12,498 bases of DNA from Microcaldota archaeon (GTDB lineage: Archaea > Micrarchaeota > Micrarchaeia > Anstonellales > Anstonellaceae): the NCBI GenBank assembly GCA_023248665.1, contig JAHFEC010000021.1, positions 1 to 12,498 on the forward strand, read 5' to 3'. The translations under genes were made by a program, and so were the position numbers. Below, piece after piece: positions 5,229-11,651 of the stretch (positions within the stretch are counted from its first letter, which is position 1; each line of letters opens with the position of its first letter). The notes beneath the pieces are model-generated. The model had not been told where the DNA came from, ran no database searches, and saw only the letters and a list, made by a program, of their open reading frames with translations.

Positions 5229-6605
5229 ATGAAACTGTTCGGGACGTCCGGCATCCGCGATCTGTGCCCTTCGAATGTCGACGCGCGCATGGCGATGGCC
5301 GTCGGCCGGCTCATGGCCGGAGAGGCTTCAAAGCTGGTGGTCGGATACGACGGGCGGCGCACGGGGCCGATGCTCAAGGCGGCGCTGGCGGCCGGCGCGG
5401 CCGGGGCCGGGGTGCCGGTGCTGGACGCGGGATTCTGCGCCACGCCCACGCTGGCGTATTATGCGCGCATGCACGGGGCGGACGGCGCCATGATCACGGC
5501 CAGCCATAACCCGCCCGAATACAACGGCATCAAGCTCTTTGCCGGCGGGCTGGAGATGCCCGGCGAAAAAGAGGAGCGCGTCGAGAAGGGATTGCGGGCG
5601 GCGCTGGACGGGAAGGCGCAAACCCCGTGGCCCGACTATTCGGATGCGGGCGGCGTAAGAGATGCCGAGGAGGACGCCCGCCGCGAACACCTCAAGCTCC
5701 TGCTCTCGCGCGTGGATGGCGCGCTCGTGCGCAAGAGAAAACCCAGGGTGGTGCTTGACTGCGCCAACCTCGCCGCCGGCGCGCTGATGCCCCGGGCGCT
5801 TGAGGCAGCCGGCGCGGACGTGATCGTGATCAACGGCCACACGGGCGAGCCGTACGGGCGCGAGCTGGAGCCCAAGGAGAGCACGCTGGGCGCCCTGGCG
5901 CGCGAGGTGGTCGGGCAAGGCGCGGATCTGGGCATCGCGCACGACGGCGACGCGGACCGGGCCATCATCGTGGACGAGAAGGGGCGCGTGCCGGGGCTGG
6001 ACGGGCAGCTGGCGATGGCCGTGCAAAGCGTGCTGGAGACGCAAGACGGGGCGGCGAAAAAAGCCCAAGGCGATCCCGTCGTCGTGTCCACGGTGGAATC
6101 TTCGCTTTCCTTGCGCGAACTGTGCGAAGCGCACGGCGCACGGCTGGTCATCACGCCGGTGGGCAGCCTCAAGGTCGCGCAAGTGATGCGCCGGACGGGG
6201 GCCGTTTTCGGGGGCGAGCCGTGCGGCGAATACCTGTTCATGGACGGGGTCGGCTCCCCGGACGGGCTGATGGCCGGCCTGTTCTTCGTCGAGCTGTTCA
6301 GCCGGTGCGGGCCCCTGTCCGCGCGGGCGGACGCCATCCCGCGCTACCCCATCGGACGCGAGAAGATTCCGTGCCCGCCCGGGCGAAAATCGGACGCGAT
6401 GGCGCGGATCGCGCGGGGCTGGCCCTTTTCCAAACCGTCGGACATCGACGGATTGCGCGCGGAGGAGAAGGACGGATGGGTGCTGGTGCGCCCGTCGGGG
6501 ACCGAACCGTGCATCCGCATCACGATCGAGGCCAAGAGCGAGGCCTCGCTTTCGCGGATGATGAAAAAAGCCCGGGCGCTCGTGCAAGAGGCGTGCCGAG
6601 AGTAA
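5229..6605 (+). CDS. Phosphohexomutase (phosphoglucosamine mutase / phosphomannomutase family)
   Basis: The 458-residue protein has all four alpha-D-phosphohexomutase domains in order. The N-terminus has F-G-T-S-G-I-R (4-10). The phosphoserine loop T-A-S-H-N-P-P (90-96) carries catalytic Ser92, the metal loop is D-G-D-A-D-R (239-244), the sugar-binding loop is G-G-E-P-C-G-E-Y (328-335), and the phosphate-binding loop is R-P-S-G-T-E-P-C-I-R-I (421-431). The enzyme interconverts hexose 6- and 1-phosphates, supplying GlcN-1-P or Man-1-P for nucleotide sugars used in glycoconjugates. Full length is normal for archaeal members. The sugar loop has Cys-Gly-Glu where many relatives have Ser-Gly-His, so I do not commit to GlmM versus ManB-type specificity. 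The TATA-like box about 25 bases upstream supports the start. Next to a heavily sequon-bearing exported protein, a glycosylation link is tempting but only inference. Confidence 0.92.
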   Translation: MKLFGTSGIRDLCPSNVDARMAMAVGRLMAGEASKLVVGYDGRRTGPMLKAALAAGAAGAGVPVLDAGFCATPTLAYYARMHGADGAMITASHNPPEYNGIKLFAGGLEMPGEKEERVEKGLRAALDGKAQTPWPDYSDAGGVRDAEEDARREHLKLLLSRVDGALVRKRKPRVVLDCANLAAGALMPRALEAAGADVIVINGHTGEPYGRELEPKESTLGALAREVVGQGADLGIAHDGDADRAIIVDEKGRVPGLDGQLAMAVQSVLETQDGAAKKAQGDPVVVSTVESSLSLRELCEAHGARLVITPVGSLKVAQVMRRTGAVFGGEPCGEYLFMDGVGSPDGLMAGLFFVELFSRCGPLSARADAIPRYPIGREKIPCPPGRKSDAMARIARGWPFSKPSDIDGLRAEEKDGWVLVRPSGTEPCIRITIEAKSEASLSRMMKKARALVQEACRE

Positions 6606-6612
6606 AAAAGGG

Positions 6613-6619
6613 TTTTAAA
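6613..6619 (+). promoter_or_regulatory. TATA-like box upstream of the membrane protein gene
   Basis: The GGTTTTAAACC element just after the phosphohexomutase stop (core TTTTAAA) is centred about 15 bases before the ATG at 6630 and about 26 before a second in-frame ATG at 6642. If it is the working promoter, the second ATG would be the leaderless start. Read-through from upstream is also possible. Confidence 0.35.
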
Positions 6620-6629
6620 CCTCGCATGG

Positions 6630-7328
6630 ATGGACTTGGATATGTTCCCCATACCCGGAATCGACATATCGCCGTTGCGGATCGTGATTTGGGTCCTCAT
6701 TCTCGCCTGGGCGGTCGCGACGCTTTCCCTGCTGGATTATTACCTCACGTCGAACGGATGGATCAACGAGGGCACCCTCACGCCGTGGGGGGGCGGACCG
6801 AATGCCAGCCGCCTGAGCATCAACGAGGCCTCGCAGCTAGATCTGGGCATCAAGCCGTCGAACGGCCTGGCCGGCAGGCAGCAGGCGATCCAGGAACTGA
6901 TGAGCCTGCGCTCGCTCCAGAAGAGCGGCGACTACACCGGCTTGGCCACGCTCTATGTCAAGGTCAAGGGAGACGTCAAGGAGAGCGGAAGCGAACCGTA
7001 TCGGATGGCTTGGGCGCCGATTCTTGCGTGCGCCGTGTCCGGATGCCCGGACAATGACGTGATCGGCGCGGCCGGGCAGTTCGCCGCCGAGGACGTGCGA
7101 TCCGGGCCGGATGCGGTCATCGTCGAGGCGGTGTATTATTATCAGGCGAGTACGGGCGGGGACAAGGAGGCGCTCGCGCTCGCCAGCGCCCGGCTGGACC
7201 AGTTGGTTCGGGACTTCGGCTCGCCGGCCCTGATGCGCGAATGGAAGAGCCTGCAGGCCTGCAAGGACGGTTGCGCGGATCTGGGTTCGCAGACGCTGGA
7301 GTTCATCGCCGAAGCGGGCAAGAATTGA
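6630..7328 (+). CDS. Single-pass membrane protein with a helical extracytoplasmic domain, unknown function
   Basis: The 232-residue product has a short N-terminus, one strong transmembrane helix at about 16-36 (L-R-I-V-I-W-V-L-I-L-A-W-A-V-A), then a soluble domain. The latter starts with a Gly/Asn/Ser-rich linker (50-80) and continues as Ala- and Leu-rich helices containing Y-Y-Y-Q-A-S (169-174), reminiscent of TPR/Sel1-like helical hairpins but without a clear repeat. Four cysteines are paired in sequence (C134/C139 and C211/C215), possibly disulfides. No Arg/Lys-rich signal or cleavage site follows the helix, so it is likely an anchor. I do not recognise the family. The start is uncertain: 6630, or 6642 if the TATA-like box just upstream makes a leaderless message. 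It lies 24 bases after the phosphohexomutase gene and could be cotranscribed. Confidence 0.75.
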   Translation: MDLDMFPIPGIDISPLRIVIWVLILAWAVATLSLLDYYLTSNGWINEGTLTPWGGGPNASRLSINEASQLDLGIKPSNGLAGRQQAIQELMSLRSLQKSGDYTGLATLYVKVKGDVKESGSEPYRMAWAPILACAVSGCPDNDVIGAAGQFAAEDVRSGPDAVIVEAVYYYQASTGGDKEALALASARLDQLVRDFGSPALMREWKSLQACKDGCADLGSQTLEFIAEAGKN

Positions 7329-7334
7329 GAGGAT

Positions 7335-7424
7335 ATGAGAGTGGGAAGAGAGAAGGCGACAGATGCTGTTCTTTTGTGGCAGATGATGCTAGCATATAAA
7401 AAGGATAAAGACCTAAAAGAGTAA
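7335..7424 (+). CDS. Possible 29-residue mini-protein
   Basis: ATG at 7335 opens 29 codons ending in two consecutive TAA stops. A GAGAGG purine run ends two bases before the ATG, rather close for a ribosome site. The peptide (start M-R-V-G-R-E-K-A, centre V-L-L-W-Q-M-M-L-A-Y, end K-K-D-K-D-L-K-E) is a hydrophobic core flanked by charge, as in small amphipathic helices. It follows the membrane protein stop by 6 bases. It also overlaps the likely TATA box of the next transcription unit, so translation is unproven. Confidence 0.25.
   Translation: MRVGREKATDAVLLWQMMLAYKKDKDLKE
7393..7402 (+). promoter_or_regulatory. TATA box of the threonine dehydrogenase transcript
   Basis: CATATAAAAA is a strong archaeal-type TATA element. 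Transcription would begin near 7423, giving either a 43-base leader to the ATG at 7466 or a 376-base leader to the ATG at 7799. Confidence 0.5.
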
Positions 7425-7465
7425 TAAGAAAGCGTAAAAAGAGCCGCGTGCGGAGGCGGACGGAC

Positions 7466-7798
7466 ATGATAGATACATTGGAAACGCAGAGCGCGAGCAG
7501 TGGTGGACTTTTCACAAGAGAAAAACTCCTGACAGAGGCGCTGAAAACCGAAAAACCGAAGGAATGCCAGAGAAGAAGGCGACCCGGGAGGGTGCCGGCT
7601 CCAACGGGCCGTGGGGCTGATCTGTTTGAAAAGCAACCGGAAACCCGCTTACTGACAATGAGGAAAGGAAATGCGGAAAACGGAGAATTTCTCAGGCTAT
7701 TGACGAACGAAGGAATGACAAGAGATGCATATGCCATAAAAAACATTCCGGCCGAAAGATCAGAATCGGAGCCTAAGGGGCGTTTGGAGGCGGATCTG
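7466..7798 (+). other. Unexplained open segment in frame with threonine dehydrogenase: long leader or N-terminal extension
   Basis: The 470 bases between the membrane protein gene and the dehydrogenase fold hold no recognised gene. From ATG 7466 the frame stays open for 111 codons and runs straight into the dehydrogenase. Codon choice is unlike the neighbours (many A-ending codons and AGA) and the peptide is charged and low in hydrophobic residues. GGAGGCGGA occurs twice, at 7452-7460 before ATG 7466 and at 7786-7794 before ATG 7799, with 5 and 4 bases of spacing. Options are a disordered N-terminal extension with two translation starts, a decayed gene, or a structured regulatory leader. I could not match it to RNase P, SRP or other known RNAs. 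Confidence 0.4.
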
Positions 7799-8824
7799 AT
7801 GAAAAAAGTGCTAATCACTGGAGCGAACGGCCAAATCGGGTCCGAACTGATCTTCGAATTGCGCAAGCGCCTCGGTGCGGACAGCGTCGTCGGACTCGAC
7901 CTGCGCGAGCCGGGCGAGGAGCAGCAGAAGGCCGGCCCGTACGAAGTGCTCGACGCCACGGACAAGGCGGGCCTTGAGAAAATCATGGCCAAATACCAGA
8001 TAGATACCATTTTCCACCTCGTGGGGATTTTGTCGGCCACGGGCGAGAAGAACCCGAACCTGGCTTGGAAAGTCAACATGACGAGCCTGCTCAATGTGCT
8101 CGAGATCGCCCGCGAGACAAAGGCCAAGAACCAGGATATCCACATCTTCTGGCCCTCGTCCATCGCCGCCTTCGGGCCCACCACTCCGCGAGAGCACACG
8201 CCCCAGGAAACCGTGATGGTGCCGACCACCATGTACGGCGTGACGAAGGTGGCGGGCGAGCTGCTCTGCCAGTATTATTACCTCAAATACGGGGTGGACG
8301 TGCGCTCGATCCGCTATCCGGGCCTCATCTCATGGAAGACCGCGCCCGGCGGAGGCACGACCGATTACGCCGTGGCCATATTCTACGAAGCCGTGCAGAA
8401 TGGCAAGTACGAGTGCTACCTCGAGCCGGGCACCGTGCTGCCCATGATGTACATGCCGGACGCGATCCGGGGCACCATCGAACTGATGGACGCGCCCGCC
8501 GAGAATATCAAGACGCGCACCAGCTACAATTTCTCGGCCGTGAGCTTCTCGTGCGCCGAACTGGCCGCCGAAGTCAAGAAGCTCGTGCCGGGATTCGAAT
8601 GCGCCTACAATCCCGACTCCAGGCAGAAGATCGCCAACTCGTGGCCCAAGACCATCGATGACTCGGTGGCCCGCGCCGAGTGGGGCTGGAAGCACGAATT
8701 TGACACGCGCAAGATGGCCACAGACATGATGGCCAACCTCAAGCACAAATTCGGGAGGCCCGTGGCGGGGCAGAAGGCCGCGGCATCTGAGCAGCAGGCG
8801 CATCCGACCAAGAGAAAGATTTGA
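7799..8824 (+). CDS. L-threonine 3-dehydrogenase, SDR/epimerase type (NAD-dependent)
   Basis: Starting at 7799 the 341-residue protein begins M-K-K-V-L-I-T-G-A-N-G-Q-I-G, the Rossmann NAD-binding loop being G-A-N-G-Q-I-G (8-14). Catalytic residues of the extended SDR fold are Ser120/Ser121 (W-P-S-S-I-A-A-F-G) and Y146-x3-K150 (M-Y-G-V-T-K). The stretches R-Y-P-G-L-I-S (172-178), P-G-G-G-T-T-D-Y-A (183-191) and L-P-M-M-Y-M-P-D-A-I-R (214-224) are characteristic of UDP-galactose-epimerase-like threonine dehydrogenases, which oxidise L-threonine to 2-amino-3-oxobutyrate. Its usual partner, 2-amino-3-ketobutyrate CoA ligase, is not in the window. The chosen start has a GGAGG site 8 bases upstream and matches where the family begins; an open frame continues upstream to 7448/7466. 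The tail (about 320-341) is Ala/Gln-rich and basic. Confidence 0.87.
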   Translation: MKKVLITGANGQIGSELIFELRKRLGADSVVGLDLREPGEEQQKAGPYEVLDATDKAGLEKIMAKYQIDTIFHLVGILSATGEKNPNLAWKVNMTSLLNVLEIARETKAKNQDIHIFWPSSIAAFGPTTPREHTPQETVMVPTTMYGVTKVAGELLCQYYYLKYGVDVRSIRYPGLISWKTAPGGGTTDYAVAIFYEAVQNGKYECYLEPGTVLPMMYMPDAIRGTIELMDAPAENIKTRTSYNFSAVSFSCAELAAEVKKLVPGFECAYNPDSRQKIANSWPKTIDDSVARAEWGWKHEFDTRKMATDMMANLKHKFGRPVAGQKAAASEQQAHPTKRKI

Positions 8825-8894
8825 CGCGGGGCGGATGGGCCCAAGACGGCGGAACCGAACGGCGCAGGGAACGATGGAGAGATGAGGTGGTCAT

Positions 8895-9500
8895 ATGCCG
8901 GTTAAACCCAGAATGAAGCAAAAGAAGGAGGAACTGGCCGCTCATATCACCAGCCCCGCCACCCTGCAAAACGACATCAAGACAGCCGCCGGATTGGCCA
9001 TGCGCGATCTGCTCGCGCGCGGCCTCCGGATGGAAGAGAACCACCTGGCCAAGCTCAAGCTGTCGGTTTCCTCGGACGGGCGGCTCTATGTTTTCTTCGA
9101 GACGAAAGCCAGTGAGGGCCCGCAATTTTCAGCCGGCCGGCAAGCGGTGAGCGCCTTCCGCGCCGGGACGGACACGCCCAATTTCGTCACCATATGCTTC
9201 GAACTGGTCGACAAGAATAGCCGGCCGGCGCTCAAGGAGGCGTTCCGGTTCGGATGGGATATCATGGATGTGGACAATATCCAAGGCCGGATCGGCAAGT
9301 TCAAGAAAGCCAACGGCCTGTCCGGCGCGGAGCGTGAAATCTTCTTCTCGCGCAATCCGGCCAAAGTCGAGGAGATGCTCAAGGTTTACAAGAACCTGAC
9401 CGGAGAGCAATTCGAGAAGCTGGATCCGATGACGCTCGATACCTCGGCCACCTTCCCGCACGGCACGTACCAGATGTTCGCAGCCGTGCCCAAGATGTAG
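8895..9500 (+). CDS. Conserved-looking soluble protein of unknown function
   Basis: The 201-residue product has a basic N-terminus (M-P-V-K-P-R-M-K-Q-K-K) and an alpha-helical section (about 10-50). A beta section follows with K-L-K-L-S-V-S-S-D-G-R-L-Y-V-F-F (53-68) and F-V-T-I-C-F-E-L-V (97-105). The C-terminal half contains two basic helices and ends T-F-P-H-G-T-Y-Q-M-F-A-A-V-P-K-M. There are no membrane segments, nucleotide-binding motifs or metal-binding clusters. I do not recognise it. The start is well supported by GAGGTGG at 8884-8890, 4 bases before the ATG. It follows the threonine dehydrogenase by 70 bases on the same strand and is probably in the same transcript, but nothing ties it functionally to threonine breakdown. 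Base composition matches the resident GC-rich genes. Confidence 0.75.
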   Translation: MPVKPRMKQKKEELAAHITSPATLQNDIKTAAGLAMRDLLARGLRMEENHLAKLKLSVSSDGRLYVFFETKASEGPQFSAGRQAVSAFRAGTDTPNFVTICFELVDKNSRPALKEAFRFGWDIMDVDNIQGRIGKFKKANGLSGAEREIFFSRNPAKVEEMLKVYKNLTGEQFEKLDPMTLDTSATFPHGTYQMFAAVPKM

Positions 9501-9529
9501 GAAGGGGACGGATTCTGCATGGCGTCGGC

Positions 9530-9564
9530 CGTCCGGGAGGTCCGTTTTTTTGGGCAACCTCCGG
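9530..9564 (+). terminator. Hairpin with T-run after the unknown 201-residue protein gene
   Basis: GGAGGT at 9536-9541 pairs with ACCTCC at 9556-9561, extended outward by two C-G pairs after a bulge, and a run of seven Ts lies inside the loop (9545-9551). T-runs alone terminate archaeal RNA polymerase, so this is a plausible end for the upstream unit, just before the tRNA-Phe promoter. Confidence 0.4.
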
Positions 9565-9573
9565 AAGCCCCCG

Positions 9574-9582
9574 TTTATATTA
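9574..9582 (+). promoter_or_regulatory. TATA box of tRNA-Phe
   Basis: TTTATATTA is centred about 28 bases before the first base of the tRNA, the expected archaeal spacing, and is the only AT-rich element between the T-run and the tRNA. Confidence 0.6.
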
Positions 9583-9605
9583 TTTGCCGAACATAGATTT
9601 TGCGC

Positions 9606-9679
9606 GCCAATGTAGCTCAACCTGGGAGAGCAATCGGCTGAAGACCGATGTGTTGCTGGTTCAAATCCGGCCATTGGCA
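9606..9679 (+). tRNA. tRNA-Phe (anticodon GAA)
   Basis: A complete 74-base cloverleaf: acceptor GCCAATG (9606-9612) with CATTGGC (9672-9678) and discriminator A; D stem GCTC/GAGC; anticodon stem ATCGG/CCGAT with loop CTGAAGA, anticodon GAA at 9640-9642; T stem GCTGG/CCGGC (one wobble pair) with loop TTCAAAT. There is no intron and CCA is not encoded, as is common in archaea. Flanked by its own TATA box and, downstream, by a repeat-rich spacer. Confidence 0.95.
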
Positions 9680-9711
9680 AGATAATCCGTTTATGAATAC
9701 GCGGATTATCT
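9680..9711. repeat. Perfect 10-bp inverted repeat abutting the tRNA-Phe 3' end
   Basis: AGATAATCCG (9680-9689) and CGGATTATCT (9702-9711) are exact inverse copies with a 12-base loop, beginning at the base directly after the tRNA discriminator. GGATTATCT occurs a third time at 9726. The hairpin may help process or terminate the tRNA transcript, or may be a recombination site; no matching copy occurs elsewhere in the window. Confidence 0.6.
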
Positions 9712-9719
9712 CCGTGCTA

Positions 9720-9740
9720 AAAAAGGATTATCTGATCCTA
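9720..9740 (-). terminator. Intrinsic-type terminator of rlmH
   Basis: Read on the - strand, AGGAT-CAGATA-ATCCT is followed by TTTTT: a 5-bp stem, 6-base loop and T-run, located about 60 bases after the rlmH stop. It shares the GGATTATCT word with the tRNA-side hairpin, so the two convergent units seem to end in the same repeat family. Confidence 0.45.
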
Positions 9741-9744
9741 AAAA

Positions 9745-9778
9745 TGTTCTTGCGCATAAAACGTTCTTGCGCATAAGA
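9745..9778. repeat. Two tandem 17-bp direct repeats
   Basis: The units at 9745-9761 and 9762-9778 share the 14-base core GTTCTTGCGCATAA exactly and differ only at two edge positions. Each contains the palindrome TGCGCA. They lie between the rlmH terminator hairpin and the rlmH stop, in otherwise noncoding sequence. Function unknown. Confidence 0.65.
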
Positions 9779-9795
9779 CGACGGACGGAGCCGGC

Positions 9796-10230
9796 TTATT
9801 TGTGATAGCTCCGGTTCGAATTGATCATGAACGCGCGGTAGAGCTGCTCGAGGAAGAACAGCCGGCACATCTCGTGCGTGAATGTCATTTTTGAGAGGGA
9901 GATGAGCTTGGCCTTCTTCTTGAGCGCGGGGTCGAGGCCCTGCGGCCCGCCGATGACGAAAGTGAGCGGCTGGGGGGACAATTCGTGCGATTTTATCAGT
10001 TCGGCAAATTCGAGGGAGTCGAAGGATTTTCCGCCCGCGTCGAGGGCGAATGTATTTTCATTTGCATATTTTTCGATCCTTTTGGCCTCTTTCTCCATGC
10101 CCTCGTCTTTTAGCTCGACGACTTCGAGCTTGCAGAACGGGCGCAGGCGCTTGAGGTATTCGCCGATGCCGGCCGCAAGGTAGGGCTCTTTGATTCTGCC
10201 GACGGAGATGAGGCGGACGGGGGATGGCAT
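9796..10230 (-). CDS. rlmH: 23S rRNA (pseudouridine-1915-N3)-methyltransferase RlmH
   Basis: The 144-residue SPOUT-fold methyltransferase begins M-P-S-P-V-R-L-I-S-V-G-R-I-K-E-P-Y. The AdoMet-binding trefoil knot is formed by F-V-I-G-G-P-Q-G-L (91-99) and L-S-L-S-K-M-T-F-T-H-E (110-120), followed by the family signature F-F-L-E-Q-L-Y-R-A-F (125-134) and the C-terminal S-Y-H-K. RlmH methylates pseudouridine in helix 69 of large-subunit rRNA, in bacterial studies on assembled ribosomes; it acts as a dimer with the C-terminal Tyr-His contributing to the site. It is slightly shorter than the roughly 155-residue bacterial proteins. A longer frame extends to 10341, but the TATA-like box at 10253-10260 is about 26 bases before 10230, so the transcript is probably leaderless from there. 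Convergent with tRNA-Phe. Confidence 0.93.
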   Translation of the reverse strand: MPSPVRLISVGRIKEPYLAAGIGEYLKRLRPFCKLEVVELKDEGMEKEAKRIEKYANENTFALDAGGKSFDSLEFAELIKSHELSPQPLTFVIGGPQGLDPALKKKAKLISLSKMTFTHEMCRLFFLEQLYRAFMINSNRSYHK

Positions 10231-10252
10231 GGAGCCATTTGCTCTGCGAGAG

Positions 10253-10260
10253 TTTAATAA
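10253..10260 (-). promoter_or_regulatory. TATA box of rlmH
   Basis: TTATTAAA on the - strand, centred about 26 bases before the rlmH ATG at 10230. It lies inside the longer open frame that extends to 10341 and so argues against the upstream starts. Confidence 0.6.
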
Positions 10261-10268
10261 ATCCGAAA

Positions 10269-10278
10269 TCACATATAA
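10269..10278 (+). promoter_or_regulatory. TATA box of the duplicated-domain protein gene
   Basis: ACATATAATG on the + strand is centred about 43 bases before the ATG at 10317, predicting a transcript start near 10299 and a leader of about 18 bases. It lies only about 17 bases from the divergent rlmH box, so the two promoters are back to back and may compete. Confidence 0.5.
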
Positions 10279-10316
10279 TGACAATGATATCAACGACTGG
10301 GACGGCGAGGAGAAAA

Positions 10317-11651
10317 ATGGCCGCGGAGTCCGGTGGATCAACGGCCCCCGGAAGGACCAAGGTCCGCACTGAAGAGAAAACAGCGATTCTTTTGCCGTCT
10401 TTAGACCAGATGCGGTTCATCCGCGAGCATTCTGGGGGGCTGTTCGAACAGGATTCCCTTCGCACGAACCTGCCCAACCGCTGCTTTTTTCAGACTCTTA
10501 GGATATGGATCGACACGGCCCGGATCGAGAACTACGAGGCCCGCAAACAGTCCATCGCAAAGGACATGAAAGAATGGCTCGGGGATTTGAGCCGACTGGG
10601 CCGGAATCTGGAGCGGCTGATCGATGGAAAACTCGCCATCGAGGCGGGAACCAACACCCGACATTGGCATCGCCGCCTCAAAAAGCTGGCCGCGGATATA
10701 TTGGGCCGCGAGCCGGACTGGTATGCCGAAACGCTCCCGCTGGGCCTTGAGATGTGCGGGTTCGGCAAGATGGGGGCGTTAACCATCGGCCGGCAGGCGA
10801 GGATGATATGGGAGGCCATGGACGGGGACCGGACGATCTATCTGCGGACGCTGGAGAAAAAAGTGCTCCGCGGGCAGATTAAGGATTTCGACCAAAGAAA
10901 AACTTGCATCGTCAAAGGGATGGGCGACGAGGTGGACGGGCTTTCGAATTTGGAGAAGAACCTCGAACGGCTGGGAAGGAACCGGCTCCGGCGGAAGGCC
11001 ATGGAATACAGCCGCCGGACCCGGAAGAGCGAAGGGAAGAGTTTTGCGCCCCACTGGTACACCGTGCTTGCCGATCTGGCGGACGGGATTCTGGGGCACA
11101 CGGCCGGCTATTATGAATTCAAACTGCCGCTGGCATTCGAATTCGCCGGGTATGGAAAGGAAGAGGCGCGCGCGCTCAGCAACAGAACGAGGGATATTTG
11201 CATGGAAAGGCAGGCAGACGAGGTCCGCGCGCGCAACCGGCCGGTGGCCGAGCGGGAAATTTTCGATGCATTTGCCGCGCAATTCAAAAGCCCGGATAAA
11301 ATCCTCGAAAACCTTCGGGATGAAAACGCCGCGGCCGCGCTCACCAAGGGCAATGTGTGGAAGATGGCGCGCGGAGTGCCGGGCCACTGGCTCCACGCCG
11401 CCCGGGCGGCCTACCGAAAAAGCCATGAAAAAGCGGACGTCTGGCTGGGCCGGGACGGCATGCTGGCGTGGCTTTTGGAGGGCACGGGCTGGTTTGACAA
11501 GGACGAGGGCGGCCAGGAAAAGCAGGATAGCGTATTGGCGGAAGCCACAAAAGCCGCGAAGCGGGAGGGGGTCCGAAACCGGCTGGAGAGCTTTAGAGAG
11601 AATCGGGACAGGGCCCCGGCGGACGGCGGCGGACTTGCCAATCTTATTTAA
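10317..11651 (+). CDS. Unknown protein with two tandem copies of one helical domain
   Basis: The 444-residue, strongly charged protein contains an internal duplication. Copy 1 (about 72-166) and copy 2 (about 190-297) share R-K-x2-I-x-K-x-M, then L-S-x-L-x2-N-L-E-R-L, then H-W-x3-L-x2-L-A-x2-I-L-G, then Y-x3-L-P-L-x-x-E-x-x-G-x-G-K and R-x-I-x-E. Conservation of His-Trp and Leu-Pro-Leu in both copies suggests a real fold, mostly helical. A C-terminal section (about 305-425) holds another G-H-W-L-H and W-L-G-R-D-G-M-L-A-W-L-L, and the tail is disordered. No signal, membrane helix or known catalytic motif. The start at 10317 is set by GGCGAGGAG 4 bases upstream and by the TATA-like box at 10269-10278; the open frame reaches back to 10224. 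I do not recognise the family. Divergent from rlmH. Confidence 0.78.
   Translation: MAAESGGSTAPGRTKVRTEEKTAILLPSLDQMRFIREHSGGLFEQDSLRTNLPNRCFFQTLRIWIDTARIENYEARKQSIAKDMKEWLGDLSRLGRNLERLIDGKLAIEAGTNTRHWHRRLKKLAADILGREPDWYAETLPLGLEMCGFGKMGALTIGRQARMIWEAMDGDRTIYLRTLEKKVLRGQIKDFDQRKTCIVKGMGDEVDGLSNLEKNLERLGRNRLRRKAMEYSRRTRKSEGKSFAPHWYTVLADLADGILGHTAGYYEFKLPLAFEFAGYGKEEARALSNRTRDICMERQADEVRARNRPVAEREIFDAFAAQFKSPDKILENLRDENAAAALTKGNVWKMARGVPGHWLHAARAAYRKSHEKADVWLGRDGMLAWLLEGTGWFDKDEGGQEKQDSVLAEATKAAKREGVRNRLESFRENRDRAPADGGGLANLI

Noticed and set aside
5328..6587. A 419-codon open frame on the - strand opposite the phosphohexomutase
   Set aside because: Arg/Pro/His-rich shadow translation caused by high GC in the real gene, which has all family motifs on the + strand.
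6122..7057. A 311-codon + strand frame spanning the end of the phosphohexomutase and the start of the membrane protein
   Set aside because: Composition is that of an out-of-frame shadow and it crosses two better-supported genes and their boundary.
7420..7798. RNase P RNA, SRP RNA or box C/D RNAs in the unusual purine-rich segment
   Set aside because: Fragments such as GAGGAAAGG, CAGAGAAG and several CTGA words are present, but not in the order or pairing required; no SRP helix 8 sequence and no proper C box.
9680..9778. A CRISPR array
   Set aside because: Repeats are 9-17 bp, only two or three copies, tandem or inverted without spacers of uniform length, and no cas genes are present.
10231..10341. 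37-residue N-terminal extension of RlmH
   Set aside because: It contains both divergent TATA boxes, and RlmH proteins begin at the V-R-L-I-S-V strand.
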